Shown here: piece after piece, positions 1-12,100 of the stretch
Layout: each line of letters starts with the position of its first letter
How positions within the stretch are numbered: position 1 is the stretch's first letter
Source: Syngnathus acus
Lineage: Eukaryota > Chordata > Actinopteri > Syngnathiformes > Syngnathidae
Assembly (NCBI RefSeq): GCF_901709675.1
Contig: NC_051092.1
Location: forward strand, 9,132,491 to 9,196,490
Direction of reading: 5' to 3'
DNA: 64,000 bases
The notes under the pieces: model-generated
Database searches by the model: none
What the model was told of the DNA's origin: nothing
The model's input: only the letters and a program-made list of their open reading frames with translations
Program-made: the position numbers and the translations under genes

Positions 1-118
1 GGATTGGTTTTGGAGATGTTCACCTCATAGAAATCAGCTCTCCCTTGGGGTAAGGTCCAGTTAATTGTCAGGTAGTCAGTCCCTGGAGTAACTGTAATAT
101 TTTCAGGCCTCTCAGGCC
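1..118 (-). CDS. ptprj: Fibronectin type III exon (domain 3, cut by window edge)
   Basis: The acceptor CTTATTTTTCAG lies at 119-130; the exon is entered in phase 1 and stays open to position 1. It begins PERPENITVTPGTDYLTI, continues NWTLPQGRADFYEVNIS, and is cut mid-domain. This is an A-C strand segment of a FN3 domain with a B-strand Trp and a C-strand Tyr-Glu-Val. Confidence 0.75.
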
Positions 119-3100
119 CTGAAAAATAAGAAAGTCAAATCTTAGGCTAGTTTTTCACTTCACTATCAATGAAACAGTATGATAGTTTGTATGCCTTCCT
201 ATGTCTGTTAATCCAACAGAGATCAAATTCTCTGACAGTAGGCAGCAGAATTAAAATGTCACCTTGAAATGCCACATTTAGAGATTTCATTGTACATTGC
301 ACAGAGTCATGAAAACGCAACCCCAGACCAGACTCCTCCAAGTTTCAAATGAGTTATAGTGTTCTTAGTTTTTCTATACTTACCAGTGGCATCTCAACAT
401 TGCACTGATGTGATTAGAATAAAATATGTATTTATCCTCATGACAATCTCTTTGTTTTCTAGGTTGAGTTGTCAATGCACTGTACGTTTTGGTAAAAATG
501 TCAAATTAATTTCAAGATAGTATGTTTGAGACCACAGTGAGTTTAATTTCTTCAACAATATTGTACATTTCTATTTGCCATGCTAGCAGAGATGTCTTAC
601 TCGTGACTTGGGCAAATATGTAAGGTTCTCCCTCCGTTTGGTTGTCTCCAGCAATGCAAACAATTGTGACTGTGTATGATGTACCAGAGGCCAAGTCTGA
701 TAGCACAGTGAAGTCATCATTTGTGTTTTTGAACTGCGATCCTTCGTTGTGCCACTTAATCTCATATAAGAACACCTCACCGTGAGGTGGTTTCCATTTC
801 AGAGATATTGCGGATGTATTTGCAGAAGCAGAGAGTTCGCGAATGATGCCTGGTTCTACATAAGAGGATCGAGAACAAAATGAGCACAAAAAAATAGTCA
901 AACAAGTTTTCTTTATCAACTGTGAAGAGTTAAAGCTCAAACATGTTCCTTGTATTTATTTTTCAATAATAAAAAAATATTATGTAAATAGCACTGTCCA
1001 AAAACTGCCATGGATCCATTGTGCTGAATGAACATTCAGCAAATCAATCTACATGAAGCCCCCAAATATCTTTTTTTTTGCCAACAAAAAGAACAACATA
1101 AAAAGGAAAACATTTAGGACAACTATAAGTTTGCAGCTTTGTGGAAACAATTTGGGGACTTTCTGTTCACTGCCAAATTGATCTCTCCTCTTTAATCTAA
1201 AACCGCTTCAAACAACAAGGCATAAAAAGGGATAATTGTTATGTTGGCATTATTGCCAATGTTTTGTGTAATGTTTTCTGTTATATTGTTATTTTATGTT
1301 ATGTTTTCGTAAAGTGTTTTTTTTTTTACTCCCTGCGCTGAACAAGCGGCAGCCTCTTACAGCAGCTCTGTTGTTTTCTAACACTGTTGGCTGCTATATA
1401 CTGGAATTTCCCCGTGTGGGACTAATAAAAGAATGTCAAATCAAATCAAATCAAACAAATGAGCTACTGTGCCGCAGTTTTGTCAGTTATCCATTATTTT
1501 GTTAATCACAATCAAAAAAGTACTTACTTGTGTATTGGGACACAGCTGCAGTATCGCCTTCAGTCACTTTGTCATCTGCCACTGTAGTTACACTTACATT
1601 GTGCATGGTCCCAGCAGACAATTCAGTTATATTTATCCATGTTTGAGTCACATTTTCTTGATTGGCAACTTTTCCATCAGTCCATTGTACCATGTAGAAC
1701 GAGTAGTTTCCTTCTGGTTTGCTCCAGCTCACCTTTATTGAGGATGTCGTGACCTGGCCGACTTCAAGAAGGCTGGCTTTATGAGGCTCTGAGCAAAAGG
1801 GGAGATAAAGGAATTAAGTTCACTCCAATAACGGCACAAAGGCCACTTTCTAACTGCGCCCGTCTACAAAAATACCAAAACTCTACCCATGCGCACAAGT
1901 GGGCTTTCCATTACACTTGATGGGCGTAAAAACAGGAAGTTAAGTTTCCAGGTTGGCCTGGTAATGCCTCGGAATACCCCTGGAAGAGTTTGACGAAGAA
2001 AGGTCTGGGCTCCTGCATTTAAACTATTGCCCTGGTGACCCAATCCCGGAGAAACACAAGAGAATGCATGGTTGGACGCATGTGGATGTAGCTATGAATA
2101 TTTCGATATTAAAAATAATATTGCGCAAATGAATATTTTTCATATTCTGGTCAGGGGGAAATGAGATCTGGAGTGTATTCCAGCTGAGAGACTGTATTGT
2201 GAGTCAAAGGGCTTTTTGCTTAAGTTGTCCTATGATTGCCAAACACAGTTCACATAGTTGTTGAGCATAATTTCCTTATTTCAGTTTGACTCACTCATTG
2301 TGACCTCTTGACAGCAGTTGGAACAGTTGAGGAAGACATGATAAATGGCTCCAGGAGTTAACCCAATGAGTGAACCATTTCCAGAGATGTTCCCAACCGA
2401 TAGAATGCAACTGGAAGGCGAGGCGAGTGTGACCGTTGTTGTAGTTGTTATTAAACTTATTGTTTCATTGCTGTCACATAGCTGATCTGTGAGACAGAGG
2501 AACAAGGATTGGACCAATATGAAAAAAAGCTATTAATAAAGAAAAACCTATATTTAGCCAAAGAATATACGCAGTGTGTAAAATGACCCACCTTTACGGT
2601 TTCCATGGGAGCCCTGTAAGAATACAAACACCTTTTAGTCTCATGCAACAGCAGATGTCAGTATTGAATAAGCAATCAGAAACAAACACGCACACACAAA
2701 AGTGAAAATTAGGACTTTGCGCCTCATTCATATACATTGACTAACAAACCTGAGACTCAAACTGTGATAAAACAGTCAAAAGTATTATTGTGTCTGGCGG
2801 TAGCTAATGAAATAGCTGCCAGCACTTGTCGTTCACTTCAAAGATCCCGTACATGATTGTCAATCAACAGGTGACCTTTAGCTCACACTAAACTAAACTA
2901 AACTAAACTAAACTAAACTAAACTAAACTAAACTCAACTCAACTCAACTAAACTAAACTAGGCTGATGCTGCTAGAAAAAAATACTAAAGTTGGTTGCTA
3001 TGCACAAAGCAAATTTAGGAAATAAAAAATGTTAATTCTATTTTTTTTTATAAAAATATTCATTCATTATCTTATTTTTGTTTTAAAAATTACTTCAGTG

Positions 3101-6100
3101 CCCTGGGATTAACTTGCAGTAAAAAAAAAAGATGCTCCACAAAGTTAAAAAGTTGCTCCTCAGTTAGGTCATTGTTTCTCGAAACTGCATTGCTAAGAAA
3201 AAAAACCAATTGTGTTTCGAGCATCGCAAACTAATAACAATTATCGAATAATTTTTAATTCTTGTAATTAATATTTTTAGCAGTTTAGTGTTATGAATGT
3301 CTGTTATAGTTGATTGATTCAGTTAAATGGCTAAAATATCCATTTAAAAAAAACGGAGTCCTTCATATTCCTGATAATTAGCGAACCAAAATTATTTGAC
3401 CTTTTATCACAATAGGTCACATACCACAACTTCAGTCATATTCTTCTATTCAAATAGTCAGCATTCCAAGGCTTATCTAATTAATGCAGCACCACCACCC
3501 ACCTCTCCCTGAAGACCGAACTTTGCATTAGTTTCTTTTTTTATTTACAATGGTGACTGTAGCCTTCCTCCCAAACCCCTTGGGCCTCTATTCTTTCTAA
3601 ATATGAGAGTGCCCCTTGAGAGGGTTAAGGCTGCAGAGCGTGTCAAGGCTGTTCAGGCAGTTGTTGACTTGAACATAATTTGCGTGCAACCTCAAAGGTC
3701 AAACAGTTTGCTCCGGAAAGCTTATCAAAGCTATTATTTTTAAACCCCATTTTGATAAGGACATAGCATAAAAGCAGGAAGGCATTTTTAAGTAACATTG
3801 GATGGATTTTTACATTATATTCTAGAAGTTTGCTCTTGGTTGTCACTGTTTTGGCTGGAATCTTGAGAGCCACTATCTCTGCCATTAACCAATTAGTTTG
3901 AATTTAGGGGGCATTCTGGTGTTTGTTGGTAACGCTGATCAAAAACATCCGATCGTTTTGAATGGATTTTATTTGAAAGAATAGCTCACAGATATGTAAT
4001 TAGGCAATTTGATCCTTCAAACAGTTCTTTTAATGCGAACGTGACTATCCAGTCTGCGTGACAAACCAGAACCAAGGTCGGTTTTCTCGGCTTTCACGCT
4101 GCAAATGAAAGCAACAAGCATTCTTATTGTGCTGCATTGATGTCAGTTTGCCAAAGGACATGATGCAGACAATGCGCTGATGGAGAACACAACTGGAATC
4201 AACTATGATGTCTTTCTTTCTTGGCCTTGTGAAATTGAATGAAGCAGTCATTTTCCTCAAGTGAGTTGGAATACAACAAAATTATCTTCAGCAAAGATGT
4301 AACTGAGTTGAAGACATATTCCAGGGTGACAGACTCAAGGATTGAAGGATGGGAGTCTCTTTCAATTGCATTGTCATTCTGGGGGAAGTAATTGTCCCCT
4401 GCAATGTCACATATCTTCTTTAGACAGGAAACACGTTGAAACTGAATGACTAGCACCATACTGCTGGCTGCCAAATTGTGCCCATGCGTACTACTTCCTG
4501 ATGTAGCCAACTACACAAAAGGCAATACTGTGGATGGGCATAAGGACTGATGGGATTGAACTGATGATCATGTCTTTTACAATGACAACAATACACAGTG
4601 CCCTAACCAGCAGAGGGTAGAGAGAGATCCTGCCGCCACCCACCTTTGAACAACATCTATTTGAAATAACTGATTGTTATTTTTCCCCATTATCCACCGA
4701 GGTAATGTAGTCAAATTCAATCATCTATGACACCATTTTTTACAGAACTCCAAATACTGACTAATCAGTCACTAAATAGATCGATTTAAATTGGTCGACA
4801 AAATGGCTGACTTTAGTGTAAAAAGAACAAATAATAGAAATGATAATACTTTATCTTTATCTTTATCTAATACTTTTTCATAATACTTTGACAGTCTTGT
4901 TGTTTTTATCGAGATGTTCATGTTAAACTGTCTCTGATCATTTAGACTAGATGTGCTTTGCATACTTTAATCATGTGCCAAAGTATCACATATTTTCTTC
5001 TGCCAAAATAAACAAAACAATGTTTCAAGCCATTAAGCCTCGGAAATGACTCACAGACAAGATGTAAACCATACTCTAAAGTCCCAGGAGGAAAAGGATT
5101 CCTTGGAAAAAGAAGTCATGTTTAAATGCTGGATGGGCAAACATTTTAGCTGGGACTCGGCTATTGACCCTCTGGCACTGTGTCCTCAGTCTGTGCCCTT
5201 TGCCGGAGTCTGGGAAAGAGGAGGAGGAGGAAGTGGCCACACCGACGGCTACATAAACATTACATCAACCCGAAAGGCAGCCGATCTGCCTGCCGTTCTG
5301 CGTCTCGCTCAGCCCATCTTTGCTGCGTGCTTTCCGATAACACCCAAGTTCCTTCCTCTGTAACGAGACTCAGCACAACCAAGACATCACCTTCAACGCC
5401 GTCCCTCAAGGGTGGACCTTATTGACCTCAGCTTCTTATAGTCTGATGACTTGGAACAACGGCACCAAGAACAAAAAAGTAAAACTCCAGCTTGAATGAT
5501 CTCGATTTTTGCATATCATTAATAATGTTGATATAAATACAACATCTTATGTGACATTTTCTATCCCTGGGCCAGCAGTACACTAAACAAACCAAAATAA
5601 ACTTTGAAACATCCATATCAGCTAGTTGCAATAAGTGTGCCTAATGACAATGTTCGTATTCTGTTCGGCATTCTATTCAGAACAAAAACTACCAAACACA
5701 ATTCATTGGTGACATAAGAATTGGGATATGCGCTGGGTGTCTTTGCTCCCACTTTTCTACAGTACTTTTTCATTCATCATTTCAAATGGCATTAAAAATA
5801 CATTCAGAGACACATAAAGCCATCTTTGATCCAAAATTAGCTGCTGACCAGTGTTTTTAAAGTGCAGGTTTTTAATTTGTGCTCATGTTTACAGATTGAT
5901 TGACAGCCCTTTCACTGCTCTCCTTTCATGTCACGGATTGGGACAATGTGCACATTTATCACTGCGGCAACTTGACTAAATTTCACATTTCACTAATTCA
6001 TTTTCAAAGGTCAGAGTCAGCCTTTGTAAAGTTGATTGGCTCAGAGGTTTCTCCTGGGAAACATTCATTGTTTCAGTGCAAACATGACTTTCCTGTACCC

Positions 6101-9100
6101 ACCCAGAGACCCCAGATAACAAATCAACATAAAGGGATTTGAAGGTAAATATTATGCTGTACTTCATACCTCAGGCTTATTAAGGTCAGTTCCAAGAACA
6201 AAAAGTACCACAAGACTTTGAGTAACGCCAGACCTGTCGTCAGACCTCAGTATTAAGGAGGCATTTTGGTAGATGGGCATGGCGACGAGTGTGGATAACA
6301 CATTTCAGTCACATTCCAGTGACTTGATGATGATTAGTTTGTTATAAAAGTCCACGGAATGTCATGCTAATCATTTTAAATGTGGCAGCAATTACAAAGA
6401 GTGCTTTATTCACAATTTGCAACAGCTCTCAGGTGTCTTGATAACATGTTTGTTTAGTTATTATAGCCCAAGTGGCAAGGATTTTAAGAATATCAGTATG
6501 ATACCTCATGCAAGAAAGAAGCCCCTAATACCTCATTTTCTGTTTGGCCAATTTAGTTACCATGATGACTTTGGCCTGAACGGCGTGATTCTAGAATCTT
6601 CACAAACTGCCTCTCATCATCTCGCCATCAAGTAGTTCGTAACAGGAGGCCTGATCGTGCCAGAGAATGCGTTGTGCCCGGGGCATGGGAAAAAGCGGAC
6701 ACCCATAAAGTAAAAGCAGTAAAAGCATTTTAACTCATGGAGGCGGCTGTTGATACTCGAGTGTGAATGTTTACCATGGACACATAAACAAACACAATAT
6801 TTCCCAGCATAAAATGTTATCTTTGAGTTTTATGGCGGCAATTTCCTTCAAAAATTCACCACGTTTAAAAATATCTAGATTATGCGCAACTTCCCGTCAA
6901 AGTATTTATGTCAGACTCAAAACTGAATGAACCATAACATTGTTGTCAATTTTATTTTAAGGCTTGTAAACTATTTTTCTAACATCTTGAAAAACAAACA
7001 TTAGGTTAAAACTGAACAGAATGGACTCCGTCTGTGCATTGCAAATCAGATTTTTTATATGTGATAGGACGACTGTGAGCGCAACATAGTAACACTGTAT
7101 ATTTGCAAAATGGGTGAGATGGGCTAATTCCAAATACTGAATCTTACCATAGTGTGTGTGCGCGTGTGTGTGCGTGCGTTTGTGCACGTGTGTGTCTGTG
7201 TGCGTGTTTCTCCAGGTATCCACCACCCACAACACAGCCTTGACTCTTCTATCACTGTGCAGATCAGAGGACATGGAAATACTGTCCCCAAGCACAGTTC
7301 TGTACAACCATACACAGTGAGCTGCAGACAACCATTGGAGCACAATGTGAAGAAAACGTCCTCTGATATTGTTTTGAGGTCTACGACTTACCCACTTTGT
7401 ATTGCCGGCGAATGTATTGGTTGTCAAGCCCCGCTAACATATTGTCATTTGCCATTGGTCATGCCTTGTGTCATTTTTGGCTGTAGTCGGGGGGGAAAAG
7501 GCTTAAAATATTTCATTATAATCTTCCACAAATTTGAAAAATGTAAAAGATTTGGCAACCACCCAAAAGAAAAGCAAGCAACAAAGAAAACTGTCTACCT
7601 CTTTTCACCGGGAGCTTTTGCCATGGTTACGAGTCATACACATAGTTAGCATTCTGTAAAGCAGTGGTCCCCAACCCCCGGGCCGCCGACCGGTACCGGT
7701 CCGTGGATCATTTGGTACCGGGCTGCACAATAAATAACTTGCATTGCAGTAATCCTGTCCGTGGTGCTAAAAAGGCTGGGGACCACTGCTGTAAAGAACT
7801 TCACATTTGAACCCAAATGTGCTTTTGTTTTCCATGTTCTCGATACTAGTTATTATACAAGAAGTATACAACACCCTGGATTGCACCCTGCATGTTGATT
7901 GAAGCTTAATTTACTGAAACATTGGTGCTAATTTTGATTAACATGCACCATGTGTGGCTTATACTGTAAAATCTAATTTTGCTAGCAGACATTTGTTGTT
8001 TCCTCAATTGTTTTATATGCCAGTTTTGCATGCAACATTTTGGAATGACAAAGAAACAAGTTCAAATAAGAACTTTTGCCTCTTTTTTTGTAGATTTAGT
8101 TACACTGTGCCCTACCCTGAGATACAAGTCTAAACAAGGTATCTGGATTAAGCTTTCATTCTTGGTATACAATTTACGCTCGCAAGAATCGCACTTATTT
8201 TTCACTATCTCAGGGGGCTGCCATATTTGCCTTCTACTGACATGTGAGTGAATTTGATGTCACGAGCCTCTGGACTCAGCTTGCGAAAGACATGACACAC
8301 CTGTATTCTGGGTTTGGTCACGTCATATTTGAAATGTCTCTTCTCATTCCTTCTAAATGCAGCGCTCAAGGGGCAAATTTGTAATCGCTTGTGTCCTGTG
8401 GGAGGTCAAGGTGGACCAAGTACTACACTACACAAGAAACTGTAAGCAGGGCTAAAATGTGACGCTTAGAAAGCACACATAAACAAGTAACTAACTAATC
8501 ATGTTGCCAGCTATGGACAATGCATGCTTGTGGAATGAGGAAGAAAGCCAGGATACCCATGCAAGCCCAAGGAAACCATGTGAACAGAAGATCCAGAGCT
8601 GAGATTCAAACCGTAACCCTCCAATCTTAAATTCAAAACTCTTAAGTAAAAACTACATTTTTGGCAGAAAACGAAAGATAAAATATCTTCTTTTTTTTTC
8701 AACCTGACTGCCTCATTTGACCCTGACCTGCACAGAGGTCACAGATAAAATTATCTGCTCTCTGCTGACAATAAGGCCTTTGACGTCCAGGGAGGAGTCT
8801 GTGTCTCATTTACATGGGGGAACTGTGACTCTTTGTAACTCATCATGTACATGCACAGCCTGAAGGAGCCGCTTTGGTTACAGGCAACTATGTTAATTGA
8901 AAACTGGACCATCATCATGCCTCTCAAGTGTTTAGTGAGTGGGCGGAGGCTGCGGCATTCCACGGAGAAAAACTTGAATTGTGACCTTTGTGCTTCAGAC
9001 CATTATGTGGAACATTTTGCTCATTTAGATACGGTTAGACAAAAGCATTCGACAGAGACTTTTATTCACTTTTATTTATTTATTTTATTTACTAGTTTTA

Positions 9101-12100
9101 TGACTACAGTATTATTGCGCTTTTGCATATGTCCTTTTTTCTGTAGGAAGGAAAAGCAGCATGAATGAAATGACAAGTGGTATATACACACAGAATAGTG
9201 TCGATACTCACTACAGGCCACTTGTGAAAGTTACCAAACGTCCCATTTCCTTGTTCTAAGATGTTTCCCACTGATAGCAGTGTCACCACCTTTTCATTTG
9301 AGTGGGCCCGGCAGAGAGTGAATGAAACCATATAAAGGCATGGCCATTCGCTCCATACTATGATAAACTCATGCAAAGTGTTGTACTTTTCCTGAGTCAT
9401 TTGAGCGTGAGGAGCAAGTGAGTTCGCATGTGCCGCCCCTGCACTGTTTTGTATTGATTTTTGAACCACTTATTAGTCATTAAGCAGGCACAGGGCTTTT
9501 TAATTCATGTCACATTAATGCTCTCTGTGGTTTTTTAGCATCAGTTTACAGATAATACATGTCAATGTATATTTTAGTATTTTGGACCCCAACACAGGAC
9601 CAAATCCTTCCCCTGGAATGAGAAAAGGCCAGATTCCCTGCTAAGCCAAATGCTGTTTTGGTGAAACAAACCGTCTGACCTCTCAGAAGTTCAGAGGGCT
9701 GGTAACTAATTGATCAGATGAAGGGACACAAGGAAGCATTGTGCTTATTCAGTTCTGGTCTGAGCTGGTGTGTACCACAATAGGTTCAAATGGACAGTAT
9801 GAAGTCATGGCACATTTCCTGTTTCAAATATTAACAAACATCAATCAACAGAGCAAACAACTTGCAACAAAGAATCAGAAAAAAAACCAAAGAATACAAC
9901 TAGTGTTGTATTCTTTTTTTTTCTAATAGTACATAATGGGAAGTAAAAGTCACCATAATAAAACCTTTATTGGCTGCTTAGCTACTTTAAAGGGGGCATA
10001 TCATTTAAAATTCACTTTTCAATCTATTGTATACAATAGATAAGTACCTGTCCGCCCAAGTATTAAGTTTAACAACCAAGTAACTCTTTTATCAGTAATA
10101 ATAATCAACCCTATGAAGAATTTCTCCGCCAGCAACATGGCCAAATATGCAGGCCGATGTTCCAGAGCCACTTTTAACTTATGGCCAGAGACCAAAATTC
10201 ATACTCATTGCAGGATGAGACCTGGCTCACTTAAATGAGAAAGGGCTGCCTTCTCAAATGGCGTGATTTCAGCAAGACAAAAAATAGGGTGCTTCAAGTG
10301 CTCTATAATAATTTATCCTTTGGGAATTCCCAGATGAGCATGCAACAGATGTTAGTTGCACTAGGAATTGATATAAATTGTAAAAAAATAAGTCTCCTTT
10401 AATAACAGTAACTGCTGTCAATCACTATATCCATCAAGTTTCTTTTTTGGTTCTATCCACCTTATTTCCGGGCTAACAGCGGCTATTGTTTAAATGTGTG
10501 TGGGAGACTTTAGTATTTGTCAACCTGTTAAATTATTAACAGGGATTTTATGGACAGTAACTAGCATGTTTGTCAGTAAGATGTCGTCTGGCGAGGAAGA
10601 CGTTTTGTTCATAAAATTGAAAATTTTGTTCATAAAATTGAAAATATTGAAGACAATTATTCTAATATTTGCTGCGGGCATTTGAAGTTGACATAAGACT
10701 TTGTGATGTTCACATGAACTTTGAAGGGTTGCAGCTGTATGACATTGAGCGACGCATTTACAGGAAGCGTTCCGTTCATGTGGTTAACATGCAGTGGAAA
10801 GTGGCTGCGAACAAATACGTTTGCTTGAAGCTAAATAAGACTGAGTCCACCTTCTTATAACAAAACGCCATCAACTTTATTACCATATAGGAATCGATAC
10901 ATCTCAGAGCATTGGGAAAGGGCCAAACGCCGACACCTGAAAACTGAGAAATTGAGAAAAAAAGAAATCACAAAATTTCTCCTTTAAAGGAAATCAGAGT
11001 TAAGTGCGCTGTTCTATTCTTGTTTGACGGTAAAAGATGAAGAAACATATGGGTAGTATCAGCATGCAAAAAAAAAAAAGAGGAACTTTAAAATTTCCCC
11101 TTTTCAGGTTGAACTTCCTTTGTTGCACATATTGTTTTTTTCCAACAAAATGAATATGCCCTTGTTGAATTGTTTCAATATTGTATCAAGCTAATAATGA
11201 GGTTTGCTATGATCTGAAGGAGTAGGCCACAATACAGTGGAATGACCCTTACAACACACAGGATATGATGAGAATCTATGTAAACTGATGAGCTCATGTG
11301 AACTATGGATAAACACAACTCATGATCTAAGCAGTTAATCATTTCTTGCAGGTCTTTATAAATGACATTGTTCTTTAAATGGACTCTTATTGCTTTCTGT
11401 CTTTTGTGTCTTATACAAATTTAAAACAACCTTTAGTTGGCGTACTGTGAATGTTCAACCCAACTTCCTCACTTACAAGTTGTACATTACAAAAATAAAA
11501 CACTTCTGCGTTCGCTCCTGTGCACACAGCTGAGAGATGGCGGGAATGTGTTATGGCCCTTAACGCGCACAAAACTGAACTGGATGTTATATTGCAGTGT
11601 GGTTTCTTATGTAAGGCTAAATGCACCATGTCTGCGGTGAGACAACTTGTCATTGTTGTCACTGCTGTGTAATATGTAAAGTCAGCCCACTGACAAATAT
11701 TGAAGTAGAAGATGCTACTGGAAACAATTAGAACTTCTCTTTACCAGGTTGGATAGCTATACCTTAAAAACTGGTAGTGATGTGAAGACTTTTGGCCATA
11801 TGAACTGTATCTCATTCCAATCCTGACCCCTCTCGCCTTTTTCGATCCTGAAAGACCAGTCCAGCGAGGACAGGTGGGCCAGTTCACAGACACAGATTTA
11901 CATAATGACATTCTACTGGGATGCATTTTTTACACTGGTTTACTCTGGATGACTCTGGATATGACATATCAACAAACCAGTATAGATAACCATGCTTCTC
12001 TTTACTTTTGCGAGACTTCATTACATTACACTTTATTATGTAAAGATAGTCAATGTCAGCGCTGTATTATCAATCCCACCTTTACAAATATTATATGTAT

